Shown piece by piece: positions 45,534 through 55,681 of a stretch of DNA of 64,000 bases. The notes below the pieces were generated by a model that saw only the letters and a list, made by a program, of their open reading frames with translations, made no database searches and was not told the origin of the DNA. Each line of letters opens with the position of its first letter. The stretch's first letter is position 1. The DNA comes from Anabaena subtropica FACHB-260. GTDB taxonomy: Bacteria; Cyanobacteriota; Cyanobacteriia; Cyanobacteriales; Nostocaceae. Location: NCBI RefSeq assembly GCF_014697105.1, contig NZ_JACJRF010000017.1, forward strand, positions 44,476 to 108,475, read 5' to 3'. The translations under genes and the position numbers were made by a program.

Positions 45534-48500
45534 TTACTTAGCTTGCATTTTTGTCTGCCTTCTTCTTTGTCCTCGACTTAGCCTTTGCTCAAAAATATTT
45601 TCTGGAGATTCTTCAGGAATGAAAATCTTTGACATAGAACTGATATTTGGGCATTCGTAAAGTTTCGCTATAGAAATATTCAAATTGAATAAGTTATTTA
45701 ATTTGGCAATAAGTTGAATACCTATAAGGGAATCCCCACCAAGTTCAAAGAAATTATCATAAATCCCTATTTGTTTAACCCCAAGAATTTGTTGCCAAAT
45801 ATCAACTAGCTGTTTTTCAATTTCATTTCGCGGTGCAACGTAATCATTATTTAGTTCAGGTCGGGGATATTGTGAGTTTGATTGATTGACAGTCTCTAAA
45901 ACTTCTATAAATTGTATTTCTTTGTCAGAATTGTATTCCTTTATTGAAGAAAATAAATCAGAAGTAGATACGACAACTTGAGGCATTGTACTTCCCAAAC
46001 TGCGTACAAAAGCATCTATACCTTCATGAGGTAATATCCCTTGCTGGAGACTTTTGGTTCGTAAATCTTGTAATTGTTGGGATATTTCCGTGTTTACTGC
46101 CATTCCCACTTCTTGCCAGGTATCCCAATTAATGCTTGTAGTAAATATGCCTTGTTTCGAGGCATTATAGTGAGCAAAGGCATCAAGAAAAGCATTTGCA
46201 CCAGAATAATCTACCTGACCAAATCCCCCTAAAATTGAATTTTTAGATGATACTAAAATAAAAAAATCTAATGGAATATTTTTAACAATTGCATCAAGCA
46301 CTATTGTTCCTTGGACTTTCGGACTGAGAATATTTTCTGCTTCTTCTTGCGTTTTTTGTTGAATTAAACCGCCTCCAGCAACACCAGCAGCGTGGATAAC
46401 ACCGTTTAATTGACCAAATTGCTGTTGAGCTTGAGCGATCGCGCCTTGCATTTGTTGTATATTGCTCACATCAGCACTCATCACCAAAACTTCTGCACCG
46501 AAGTTTTCCAGTTCTTGAACCTTGCGAATCTTGTAGCTAGTGCTATCAGCTTGATCATGAGTAGCAAGCCATTGTTCCCACTCATCTCGTTTAGGGAAAG
46601 CAGAACGTGCTAGCAATACCAGTTTTGCTTGTACGGTTTGAGCTAAGTATTCTGCCAAAACCAGTCCAATACCACCAAGTCCACCTGTAATTAAATAGAC
46701 TCCCTTTTCTCGAAGTCGAGGGTTGTCGATTTGAGTTTTATCAAAGCGTACTGGCTCAAAAGATTGCACCCAACGATTCAAATTTCGGTAAGCAATGATT
46801 TTTTCAGCATCATAAACTGTCAATTCTGCTAACAGTTTTTCGATAAGTTTTTCCTCTTGCCAACTGCCGCTTAGAGGTAAGGTAATATCAATGCTACGAC
46901 ACTTAATATTTGCATATTCTTGAGAAATAACTTTAACTGGGCCAAGTAAAGTCGCTTTCTCTGGGCAAAGCACTTCACCTCCTGTTACTGGCTGTAGATT
47001 GTTAGAAATAACTGTAATTTGAAAATCATTAACAGTTTCTAGTTTGCCCAAAGCTTGGGCAAGAAATAGTAGGCTGTAAAATCCTCTTGTTTGGGCTTGC
47101 TCTAAATTTTGATCGAGGCTAGGTGTGACATTCCATAAATGAACAATCGTTTTTGGCAGCTTATTTTGTGTGCAAAGATGCTCGATTAAGGTATTGTAAT
47201 CACGATTATTTTCAGGATTTATAATATATTTAGATTCACCTATTTCAGTAAAGTTTTCACCGATTCTTACTGTAATTACATCCTGGTTTTGTTTTTCTAA
47301 TTTTTCTACTAATTTTGTACCCAAGCTACACTCATCAATAAACACCAGAGTGCAGAATTTTTGAGATACTAATTCTTGTTGTACTGGGGGTAAAGAAGGC
47401 TTCCAAAAAGGAATATAAAACCAGTCGGCTATATCAGGTTTTTTACCTTGGGATTTTGGAGTGCGTAAGCTTAGTCCGTCGTAGACATCGCTATCTTGTC
47501 CTTGCTTTTTAGCATCAATCCAATATCGTAGTCGTTCAAAAGGATAAGTAGGCAAAGGTAAACGATGACGCTGCTCATGAGAATAAAATCCTGACCAATC
47601 AATCTCCACACCAGCTAACCACAAACGCCCTAAAGTTTGTAATAGCAAACTACTATCCGAGACTTGTTCTTTAACATGACGTAAAGAAGTCAGCACCACC
47701 TGTGGAGCATTTTGCTCTAAATGCTGTTTTGTGAGTGTACTTAAAGTTCGTCCCGGCCCCACCTCCAGAAAAACACCTTCAAACTGCTTTATTAATTGGG
47801 ATATCCCATCGGAAAATCTCACAGTTTGTCGTAAATGTTGACTCCAATAGCTGGGATTTATCGCTTGTTCTGGTGTCATCCAACTACCAGTAACATTGGA
47901 AATAAAACCTATGCGTGGTGGATTGAGTTGAAACTTACTGACCCATTGCACAAACTCCTCTAAAATTGGCTCCATCATCAGAGAATGGAACCCATGAGAT
48001 GTATGCAACAAACTACATTCAATTCCTTGAGAGGATAATTCCTCTTGTAGTGCAGTAACTGCCTCATTTGTTCCAGAAACAACACAGGAAGATGGGCTAT
48101 TAATCACTGCTATCTCTAGAGAATGTGCATCTAATAACAACTGCACATTCTCTGCGGGAAGTCTAATTGCCAGCATACTTCCTGTGGGTAACTGTTGCAT
48201 CAGTTGTCCTCTTTTTGCCACAATTGCTAGGGCATCTTCTAAAGAAAATACACCTGCAATGGTTGCGGCTACATATTCCCCGATGCTGTGACCAATCATT
48301 GCTGCTGGACTTATCCCCCATTCTATGAATAATTGAGCTAGGGCATATTCGATGACAAATAATGCACTTTGGGTCAAGGCTGTTTGTTGTAGTTGCAAAC
48401 TAGCTGTTTCAATATCTTCTTCTTTGGGATAAAGTAGGCAACGAATATCAATACCGAGGTGGGGTTGCAATATCGCGGCGCAAATATCTATGTGTTGTTT

Positions 48501-50216
48501 AAATGTTGCTTCGCTTTCATATAATTCCTTTGCCATGTTTGCATATTGCCCCCCTTGTCCTGAAAACATGAAGATTACTGGACGGTGACTAGGCTTGTGG
48601 TAGTTAGTCAAAACACGTTGGGGGTCGAGGTCATTTAAAGCTTTGATTGCATCTTCTTTGTCATGGCAAACGACTATGCGACGATGGTCAAAAGCTTTAC
48701 GACCTACTTGTAAGGTGTAAGCAACATCTGCCAGATTAATATCTGGATGTAATATTAGATGTTGGCTCAGATTTTGGGTAGCAGTTTCTAACGCAGACTC
48801 GGTTTTCGCAGAGAGTATTAACAGATGATATTTTCTCCCCTGCTCTTCTGCTCCCCTGCTTCCCTGCTTCCCTATAGCCGGAGCTTCTTCCAAGATTATA
48901 TGGGCATTAGTCCCACCGATACCAAAAGAACTTACACCTGCGCGGCGAGGTATACCGTTGGTTTGCCAATCTGATAATTTCGTGTTGACGTAAAACGGAC
49001 TGTTGGCAAAGTCTATTTCTGGATTAGGATTTTCAAAGTGTAAGCTAGCAGGTATTTGTTGATGTTTTAATGCAAGGACTGTTTTAATTAATCCTGTCAC
49101 ACCTGCGGCTGTATTCAAATGCCCAACATTAGTTTTTACTGAACCAATAGCACAAAAGCCTTTTTTATGTGTGCTAGCACGAAAAGCTTCTGTGAGAGCC
49201 TTGATTTCAATTGGATCTCCTAATTGAGTTCCCGTACCATGTGCTTCTATATATGTGATGGTTTCAGGTTCTACTCTAGCTAAAGCAAGCGCTTCTAAAA
49301 TTACTTCCCTTTGACCATCAACACTGGGGGCTGTATATCCTATCTTCAAAGAACCGTCGTTATTAACAGCTGAACCCTTAATGACTGCATGAATAAAGTC
49401 ACCATCAGCAACAGCATCTTCTAATCTTTTTAAAACTACTACACCCAAACCATTACCACCAATGGTTCCTTGTGCTTGAGCATCAAAAGCTCGGCAATGA
49501 CCATCAGGAGAATGAATTCCGCCTTGTTGATAGCGGTATCCAGTTTTTTGCGGTACTGTAGCGGAAACACCCCCGGCTAAAGCAATATCACTTTCACCAT
49601 TCATTAAACTTTGGCAGGCTAAGTGGACAGCAACCAATGATGTGGAGCAGGCTGTCTGTACATTGATACTTGGCCCTCTCAAGTTTAATTTATAAGAAAT
49701 TTGCGTAGGTAAGAAATCCTTATCGTTTCCAATCAAGATTTGGTAACTGTCTACGGATTCCATCAAATCTTGATTGGAATATAAGTTGGAAAGTAGATAT
49801 GTACTGGCAGCAACACCAGCGAAAAGACCTATTTGACCTTGATAATTTTCAGAGTTGTAGCCAGCATTTTCTAAAGCTGACCAAACACATTCTATAAAAA
49901 GGCGATGTTGTGGATCTGTAATTTCGGCTTCTCTGGGAGAAAAACCAAAAAATGCAGCATCGAACAACTCGATATCTTCTAATACGCCGCTTGCTTTTAC
50001 GTAATTGCGATCGCTCAGTAATTCTGAGTTTACTCCAGCAGATATTAGTTCTTCATTGGTGAAAAAAGAAATTGACTCTACACCATTGGACAGATTTTGC
50101 CAAAAGCTATCAATTTTATCGGCTCCAGGAAAACGTCCTGCCATACCGATAATGGCAATTTCGTCTTCGTTTAAACTATTAATAAAATTATTTGTTACAT
50201 CCATAGCTCGAAGCAT
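45534..50216 (-). CDS. type I PKS module KS-AT-KR-ACP with intact ketoreductase
   Basis: Up to 1560 residues; the start may be ATG 50216 or ATG 50204 (MDVTNNFINS), the latter giving an N-terminus like the sister PKSs. KS has QTACSTSLVAVH, EAHGTGT and NVGHLN. AT has GHSIGEY and HTSHGFH (malonyl type). The KR is complete: LITGGLGGIGLVLAEYLA and SSKNSILGGFGQVDYSGAN, so it should give a beta-hydroxy group. ACP FFELGGDSL. A linker GKQGSRGAEEQGR (coded near 48835-48875) is low-complexity repeat DNA between KS and AT. The basic C-terminal tail RGQRRRQTKMQ may be a docking element. Confidence 0.92.
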   Translation of the reverse strand: MLRAMDVTNNFINSLNEDEIAIIGMAGRFPGADKIDSFWQNLSNGVESISFFTNEELISAGVNSELLSDRNYVKASGVLEDIELFDAAFFGFSPREAEITDPQHRLFIECVWSALENAGYNSENYQGQIGLFAGVAASTYLLSNLYSNQDLMESVDSYQILIGNDKDFLPTQISYKLNLRGPSINVQTACSTSLVAVHLACQSLMNGESDIALAGGVSATVPQKTGYRYQQGGIHSPDGHCRAFDAQAQGTIGGNGLGVVVLKRLEDAVADGDFIHAVIKGSAVNNDGSLKIGYTAPSVDGQREVILEALALARVEPETITYIEAHGTGTQLGDPIEIKALTEAFRASTHKKGFCAIGSVKTNVGHLNTAAGVTGLIKTVLALKHQQIPASLHFENPNPEIDFANSPFYVNTKLSDWQTNGIPRRAGVSSFGIGGTNAHIILEEAPAIGKQGSRGAEEQGRKYHLLILSAKTESALETATQNLSQHLILHPDINLADVAYTLQVGRKAFDHRRIVVCHDKEDAIKALNDLDPQRVLTNYHKPSHRPVIFMFSGQGGQYANMAKELYESEATFKQHIDICAAILQPHLGIDIRCLLYPKEEDIETASLQLQQTALTQSALFVIEYALAQLFIEWGISPAAMIGHSIGEYVAATIAGVFSLEDALAIVAKRGQLMQQLPTGSMLAIRLPAENVQLLLDAHSLEIAVINSPSSCVVSGTNEAVTALQEELSSQGIECSLLHTSHGFHSLMMEPILEEFVQWVSKFQLNPPRIGFISNVTGSWMTPEQAINPSYWSQHLRQTVRFSDGISQLIKQFEGVFLEVGPGRTLSTLTKQHLEQNAPQVVLTSLRHVKEQVSDSSLLLQTLGRLWLAGVEIDWSGFYSHEQRHRLPLPTYPFERLRYWIDAKKQGQDSDVYDGLSLRTPKSQGKKPDIADWFYIPFWKPSLPPVQQELVSQKFCTLVFIDECSLGTKLVEKLEKQNQDVITVRIGENFTEIGESKYIINPENNRDYNTLIEHLCTQNKLPKTIVHLWNVTPSLDQNLEQAQTRGFYSLLFLAQALGKLETVNDFQITVISNNLQPVTGGEVLCPEKATLLGPVKVISQEYANIKCRSIDITLPLSGSWQEEKLIEKLLAELTVYDAEKIIAYRNLNRWVQSFEPVRFDKTQIDNPRLREKGVYLITGGLGGIGLVLAEYLAQTVQAKLVLLARSAFPKRDEWEQWLATHDQADSTSYKIRKVQELENFGAEVLVMSADVSNIQQMQGAIAQAQQQFGQLNGVIHAAGVAGGGLIQQKTQEEAENILSPKVQGTIVLDAIVKNIPLDFFILVSSKNSILGGFGQVDYSGANAFLDAFAHYNASKQGIFTTSINWDTWQEVGMAVNTEISQQLQDLRTKSLQQGILPHEGIDAFVRSLGSTMPQVVVSTSDLFSSIKEYNSDKEIQFIEVLETVNQSNSQYPRPELNNDYVAPRNEIEKQLVDIWQQILGVKQIGIYDNFFELGGDSLIGIQLIAKLNNLFNLNISIAKLYECPNISSMSKIFIPEESPENIFEQRLSRGQRRRQTKMQAK
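47508..48581 (-). repeat. AT-domain segment near-identical to 42837-43910 (copy 2)
   Basis: This is the partner of the 1074-bp block in the adjacent PKS gene. Edges fall in the KS-AT linker on one side and just after the AT domain on the other, so the exchanged unit is one catalytic domain plus the post-AT linker. Confidence 0.93.
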
Positions 50217-50288
50217 TAATACTTTCTAGTTAATCTCAAGATATAAATTTTCCTTAAAAAGGTAAAAGGCATCAGTTTGTAATATTAA

Positions 50289-50374
50289 GACTTACGCTTT
50301 TATGTTTAATTTAGAGGTACTATCTACTTCTAGATTTAATCCAATAAAAACTGAAGTTATTTTTCGCGTAAGTC
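50289..50374. repeat. small inverted-repeat element between the decarboxylase and PKS genes
   Basis: GACTTACGC (50289-50297) is inverted as GCGTAAGTC (50366-50374). This terminal word is common in palindromic repeats of Nostoc. It occupies the longest spacer inside the cluster (50217-50401). Confidence 0.55.
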
Positions 50375-50401
50375 CTAAAAATACAAATCGAAAACTGATA
50401 T

Positions 50402-52081
50402 TTAATAAGATTTGGCTAATTCGTCATTATCTGGAAAATATGACCTGGAAATTTCCGTAACAATTTGAATTTGATCATTTAAAACCGCGTCAATATCTGC
50501 TTCTGTAGTTAAGGGATTAGCAATTACTGCACGCATAGCAATAACAGGATTTTCTTTACCCGAAATGATAGTTGTTTTTGTCGTCCGTGAAATAAAAGTA
50601 CGGCCAATTTGTCGCTGAAGTTTTTGTAAATGCTCGTTCAATTCATTGATGAGTTGATTATCAATTTCCGTCAATTGATTTTTAGCAACAACTCCTCTCA
50701 ATTGCTCTGGAATATAACGATAAATCAACAAATTTGTATCCGGTTCTGCTAGCAACTCAAATTCAGGCATAGCCGAAATCCGAGCAGCCATGTATTGGGT
50801 TTTCCTGATTCCTTCATCAATCAAAAACTCATATCCCTTCAGCCCAATTAGCTTTAAACCAGCGTGTAAAAATAAAGCCATCCCCGGTCGAGAACCTTCT
50901 AAAGCACGTTTGCCTAAATCAAATGACCCCTTACGCATGGTATAGCTAGCTTGTTTTTCGATTGAAGAAGCTAGATAGGGGTCGCGGAAAAAGACCATAC
51001 CAATGCCCATTGGCAGATATAGTTGTTTATGACCATCAATGGTTACTGAATCAGCTTTTTCGATGCCAGCAAGTTTGTGTCGATGTTTTTGGGAGAAGAT
51101 AACCGGGCCACCCCAGGCTGCATCTACGTGAAAATGTACATTATTTTCTTGGGCTATCTCGGCAATCTCTTCTAGCGGATCGACACAACCAGAATCTGTG
51201 GTTCCAGCAATGCCAACAATGGCTATAATATGTAAGTTTTGTTCACGACATTCTGCAACAGTTTGGCGTAGCGCTTGTATCTTGACTCGATTGTTAGAAT
51301 CGACTGGAACTCTAATCAAGTTTTGGGTACTAATACCCATCAAATCGGCTGCTTTATCAAAAGAGAAGTGCATTAATTCGGAGCCTATCACAACTGCTCC
51401 TTTGTAGCCATAAAAATTTAAAGCTGCGGTTAAACCTGCTTTCTCTATGCCTAAAAACTCATTTTTTGCTCCTAAAGATTTATTTCGGGCGCACCAAAGG
51501 GCTGTGATATTTGCTGTTGTACCACCAGAAACTAAAATTCCTAATGTACTCTGATTGTTTTGAATATGTTGAGTGTAAAAATTATCGGAAAAATCATAAA
51601 TTTGTCGGTGCATCATTGCTAAAGCTTCACGTTCGCAGAAGCTCAAAGCTTTTGCAGTCTCTATTTTGACAGCATTTTGATTCATTGCTGTCATTAGTTT
51701 AGCTAGAGGACGTACAAAAGAAGGAAGTGCCGAGGTCATGTGACCGATAAATTGTGGCGAAGATGTGTGTATAGAATTAGAAACAATGTTGTCGCCTAAA
51801 TATTGGAAATAGCTTTCAAAATCAATAGGTTGACTAGGTATTTTACTATCACCAAACTTCCTAATCAGTTCATCAATATCAACGTTAGTATTTGCATTTA
51901 GTGTAGTTAAAAAATCTAGAGAAAAATCATTAACTATTTCATCTATTTGCGTTTCGAGAGATTTACCTTTATGACTTGAAGTAAACATTTGCATTACATG
52001 ATCACCAATTTCTGAATGCAATGTTTGCTCAGTTGGAGAAAAGGTATTCTTGGTTAGAACTTCTTGGTTACTTAATGTCAT
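50402..52081 (-). CDS. PLP-dependent decarboxylase, probable aspartate 1-decarboxylase (PanP-like)
   Basis: A 559-residue fold-type I group II decarboxylase. SGGTTANITALW binds the cofactor phosphate, HVDAAWGGP is the pyridine-nitrogen Asp region, and VTIDGHKQLYLPMG holds the Schiff-base Lys. The long N-terminal part (FESYFQYLGDNIVSNSIHTSSPQFIGHM) and overall length match the pyridoxal aspartate 1-decarboxylases that make beta-alanine in bacteria lacking PanD-type enzymes; glutamate decarboxylase is the alternative. Two A domains in this cluster read beta-alanine-like pockets, which supports aspartate as substrate. Start at ATG 52081 behind AAGGAG. Confidence 0.82.
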   Translation of the reverse strand: MTLSNQEVLTKNTFSPTEQTLHSEIGDHVMQMFTSSHKGKSLETQIDEIVNDFSLDFLTTLNANTNVDIDELIRKFGDSKIPSQPIDFESYFQYLGDNIVSNSIHTSSPQFIGHMTSALPSFVRPLAKLMTAMNQNAVKIETAKALSFCEREALAMMHRQIYDFSDNFYTQHIQNNQSTLGILVSGGTTANITALWCARNKSLGAKNEFLGIEKAGLTAALNFYGYKGAVVIGSELMHFSFDKAADLMGISTQNLIRVPVDSNNRVKIQALRQTVAECREQNLHIIAIVGIAGTTDSGCVDPLEEIAEIAQENNVHFHVDAAWGGPVIFSQKHRHKLAGIEKADSVTIDGHKQLYLPMGIGMVFFRDPYLASSIEKQASYTMRKGSFDLGKRALEGSRPGMALFLHAGLKLIGLKGYEFLIDEGIRKTQYMAARISAMPEFELLAEPDTNLLIYRYIPEQLRGVVAKNQLTEIDNQLINELNEHLQKLQRQIGRTFISRTTKTTIISGKENPVIAMRAVIANPLTTEADIDAVLNDQIQIVTEISRSYFPDNDELAKSY

Positions 52082-52201
52082 TTTATCTCCTTGACAAGAA
52101 TATTTTTACTGCACTGCTAATACTTTTATCAGCCCTTTGGGCAAGGCAGAAGGCAGAGGGTAGAAGGGAAGATTTAAGTTACGGTATTGCCTTGAACCGC
52201 C

Positions 52202-55200
52202 TCATTGAGAAGAAATTTCCTTTCCCTTAGCTGCTCGGTGTTCTTTTCTGGCTTGTTTGCGACGCTGTACTGAAGCTGTTCTATTTTCAGGAATATGAGA
52301 AGGCTTGAGAAAAGATGTTTCTTCACTCTGTTTCTGACTGAAATATTTAGCTAGATGGCTGACAGTTGGATATTGAAACATTTCAACTAAGGGGAAATTT
52401 CGCTGAAATATTTTTTGCAATTTACTATGAACTTGCACTAAAAGCAGGGATTGACCGCCTAGTTCAAAGAAATTATCATGAATTCCCACGTTCTCAATAT
52501 CAAGTACTTCTTGCCAAATCTCAGCAATAGTTTTTTCTACCTCGGTCTGGGGTGGCTGATAAACTACTTTTAATTCTGGGCGTACTGTATCAGGTGTGGG
52601 TAGGGCTTTCCGGTCAACTTTGCCATTAGGTGTTAGTGGGAGTGCCTCTAATGTGACAAAAGCTGATGGCATCATGTAGTTGGGCAACTTTGCTTCTAAA
52701 AAATCCCGTAGTTCAGAAATCATTGGCATTTGCTCTGAGTTCGGAACTACATAAGCAACTATACGTTGAGAGTCTGTTGGTGAAGCATGAACCGTAACTA
52801 CAGTTTCTTGTACTGCTGGGTGTTGACATAAAATTGTTTCAATTTCTCCCAGTTCAATGCGGAAACCACGGACTTTAACCTGGTGGTCAATACGGCCAAT
52901 GTACTCTATCTCTCCATTCGGTAGATAGCGGGCTAAATCTCCCGTTTTATAAAGACGTGTAGCTTGTTTACTAAAGGGATTGGGAATAAATTTTTCTGCT
53001 GTCAGGTCGGGGCGGTTCAAATAGCCTCGCGCTAGTCCTGCACCGCCTATGTGCAGTTCGCCTGTTACACCCACGGGAACTAGCTGGTTATATTGGTCTA
53101 GGATGTAGAACTGGGTGTTTGCAATTGGATGACCAATTGGTACAATTTTGCGATCGCTTTCAATTAAAGATGCTGCTGACCAAATGGTAGTTTCTGTGGG
53201 GCCGTACATATTCCACAGGGCAGCACACCGATGCAATAATTGATTGGCTAGGTGTGGGGGTAAAGCTTCGCCGCCACAAAGAATTTTTAATTGATTGTTA
53301 CCACTCCAGCCTGATGCCAAAAGTAATTTCCAAGTTGCTGGTGTCCCTTGCATGACTGTGGCTTTTGACTCTATGAGTTTTGCTGACAACTGCGTTCCGT
53401 CTGAGGCGATTTCCCGACTGGCGATTACCAAGCGACCACCTACTACAAGTGGAAGGAAAAGTTCTAAGGCTGCAATATCAAAGGATATGGTAGTGACTGC
53501 TAATAAGATATCTTTCTCGGTTAGCCCCGGCCTTTGCTTCATGGCAGACAAAAAGTTGCTCAAAGCCTGATGGGGAATTTGTACGCCTTTAGGTTTACCT
53601 GTGGAACCAGATGTATAAATGACATAAGCTAGGTTGTCAGGAGTTAGATTGCAGGATACATTTTCCTGGCTTTGTTGTGCAATGGCTTGGCAATCTGTAT
53701 CCAAACAAACGACTTTGGCTTGGTGTTGGGGCATTGCCTGCACAAGTGACGCAGTAGTTAGCAACACTGTCGCTTGAGCGTCTTCTAATATAAATGCTAA
53801 TCGTTCTTGGGGATAGCTAGGGTCTAGTGGGATGTATGCACCACCAGCTTTGAGGATGGCTAATAATCCGACGAGCATATCGAGCGATCGCTCTATAAAA
53901 ATCCCGACTAATACTTCTGATTTTACTCCTAAAGCTTGTAAGTAATGCGCCAATTGATTTGCTCTGGCGTTGAGTTCTCTATAAGTCAATTGTTGGTCTG
54001 CAAACACCACTGCTACAGCATCGGGTGTTCTTTCCACTTGAGCTTCAAACAACTGATAGATACATTGATCTTGAGAATACTCTACTTTTGTATCATTCCA
54101 CTCTACTAGTAATTGATTTTTCTCAGGTTCTGTGAGCAGTGATACTTCTGAAAGCTGTTGCTGTGGATTAGCGACAATTGCCTCCAGTAAATTTCGATAA
54201 TGTTCCACCATTCGAGTAATGGTGTTGCGAGCGAAAATATCAGTGCTATATTCTACCAGCCCTGTTATTCCTTGCACTCCTTCCGATAAGTTAAAACGCA
54301 ACTCAAACTTCGCTGTTCCATTGTCAAATATCAACGGACTTACCTTAAGTTCTGCAAGTTCTAACGGCTCCACTTGCGTTTGTTGCAGATCGAATTTGAC
54401 CTGAAACAATGGCACCATTTCGCTGAGATTTCGCTCTGGTTTCAAAATATCCACCAGCTTATCAAAGGAAAGGTCTTGATGGTCGTAAGCCTTAAGAGTT
54501 GTTTCACGTACTCGACTTAGTAACTGACAGAAAGTTGGGTTTTCAGATAAGTCAGTACGCAGCACCAAAGTGTTAATTAAAAACCCAATTAATCCTTCAG
54601 TCTCAACTCGATTGCGGTTAGCAATATCCGTTCCAACAACAATATCATTTTGGTAAGTGTATTTATATAATAAGACTTTAAATACTGTTAATAATAATGT
54701 AAATAGTGTTACTCCTTGTTTCACACTCAAAGCTTTGAGTGCATCAGATAGAGTTTTAGATAATTCAAAAGTCTGTGTTGCACCTTGATACTTTGCAACG
54801 GCTGGTCGAGGTTTATCAGTGGGTAGTTCTAAAATAGGCAGGTTAGCAAGCTGCTTTTTCCAGTAATCCATTTGGGTTGCCAACACTTCTCCTTGGAGAT
54901 ATTGTTGTTGCCAAACTGCCCAGTCTGCATATTGGATTGGTAGTTCAGGGAGTGGTGTAATCCCTTGGAGAAGCAAGCTATGCGTAGCATCTCCCAGAGA
55001 AAGTTGCTGATGGGAAAAAGCTTCGTAAAGAACTTTCATTTCCCGAACAAATATGCCTAAAGACCAGCGATCGGATATGATGTGATGAGTTTTTAACAAC
55101 AAAACATATTTTGCTTCTTCCAATTGTAAAAGAGTTATTTTTAATAATGGTTTAGTCAAATCAAAAGGTTCTTCGGCTTCTTGAGTAGCTAAACTTTCAA

Positions 55201-55624
55201 CTTCTTCTTGTTGATTGGGTACATCTCTCAAATCCAATCTTGATAATGTATATGGCTGATGTGGATTAATTAACTGAACTGGTTGTCCTTGTGAATCAGT
55301 AGTAAAAGTTGTTCGTAAGCTTTCATGACGTTTGATAATTTCGTTAAATACTTGCTCCAATACTGTTGCATTTAACTGACCTTCGAGACACAAAGCACTA
55401 AAAACATTGTAAGCACCACTATCAGGGTTTAATTGCTGGAAAAACCACAGCCTTTGTTGAGCAAAGGATAAAGGTAATCTGTTAATATCTTTTCTTTTGG
55501 GAATTTCTAATTTAGATATTTCTGAAGTTCTTACGTGATTCAAACCTTTTTGTTTGAGCCGTTTTTCAAATATTAACCGTTGCTCTGGAGATAGAGCAGC
55601 TATTTGTTGAGAAAAATCACTCAT
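52202..55624 (-). CDS. NRPS module C-A-PCP with glycine-type A domain
   Basis: I start it at ATG 55624 (MSDFSQQIAALSPEQR, 1140 residues), a typical NRPS start; a TTG at 55660 would add 12 residues. The C domain (about 48-470) has HHIISDR at 180-186, with Arg replacing the Gly of HHxxxDG. The A domain has YTSGSTGKPKG and TISFDIAALELF; the pocket residues read DILQLGMIWK, a glycine-type code. PCP is FFELGGQSLL. The tail ENRTASVQRRKQARKEHR is basic, like other module ends here. A palindromic repeat is translated in frame within the C domain (LGDATHSLLLQGIT). Confidence 0.92.
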   Translation of the reverse strand: MSDFSQQIAALSPEQRLIFEKRLKQKGLNHVRTSEISKLEIPKRKDINRLPLSFAQQRLWFFQQLNPDSGAYNVFSALCLEGQLNATVLEQVFNEIIKRHESLRTTFTTDSQGQPVQLINPHQPYTLSRLDLRDVPNQQEEVESLATQEAEEPFDLTKPLLKITLLQLEEAKYVLLLKTHHIISDRWSLGIFVREMKVLYEAFSHQQLSLGDATHSLLLQGITPLPELPIQYADWAVWQQQYLQGEVLATQMDYWKKQLANLPILELPTDKPRPAVAKYQGATQTFELSKTLSDALKALSVKQGVTLFTLLLTVFKVLLYKYTYQNDIVVGTDIANRNRVETEGLIGFLINTLVLRTDLSENPTFCQLLSRVRETTLKAYDHQDLSFDKLVDILKPERNLSEMVPLFQVKFDLQQTQVEPLELAELKVSPLIFDNGTAKFELRFNLSEGVQGITGLVEYSTDIFARNTITRMVEHYRNLLEAIVANPQQQLSEVSLLTEPEKNQLLVEWNDTKVEYSQDQCIYQLFEAQVERTPDAVAVVFADQQLTYRELNARANQLAHYLQALGVKSEVLVGIFIERSLDMLVGLLAILKAGGAYIPLDPSYPQERLAFILEDAQATVLLTTASLVQAMPQHQAKVVCLDTDCQAIAQQSQENVSCNLTPDNLAYVIYTSGSTGKPKGVQIPHQALSNFLSAMKQRPGLTEKDILLAVTTISFDIAALELFLPLVVGGRLVIASREIASDGTQLSAKLIESKATVMQGTPATWKLLLASGWSGNNQLKILCGGEALPPHLANQLLHRCAALWNMYGPTETTIWSAASLIESDRKIVPIGHPIANTQFYILDQYNQLVPVGVTGELHIGGAGLARGYLNRPDLTAEKFIPNPFSKQATRLYKTGDLARYLPNGEIEYIGRIDHQVKVRGFRIELGEIETILCQHPAVQETVVTVHASPTDSQRIVAYVVPNSEQMPMISELRDFLEAKLPNYMMPSAFVTLEALPLTPNGKVDRKALPTPDTVRPELKVVYQPPQTEVEKTIAEIWQEVLDIENVGIHDNFFELGGQSLLLVQVHSKLQKIFQRNFPLVEMFQYPTVSHLAKYFSQKQSEETSFLKPSHIPENRTASVQRRKQARKEHRAAKGKEISSQ
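54967..54994. repeat. palindromic repeat inserted in frame in the glycine-module C domain
   Basis: GGAG at 54967 and CTCC at 54991-54994 bracket GCTATGCGTAGC, a palindrome seen widely in Nostoc genomes. The sister C domain (36806-40900) lacks these residues between YAAFSKNQ and LPQLPIQYAD, so the insertion is specific to this gene. Confidence 0.7.
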
Positions 55625-55681
55625 TAGTGTGCATCCAAAATAATTAATACTAAAACACAAAGAATTATAGTCACTAATATC

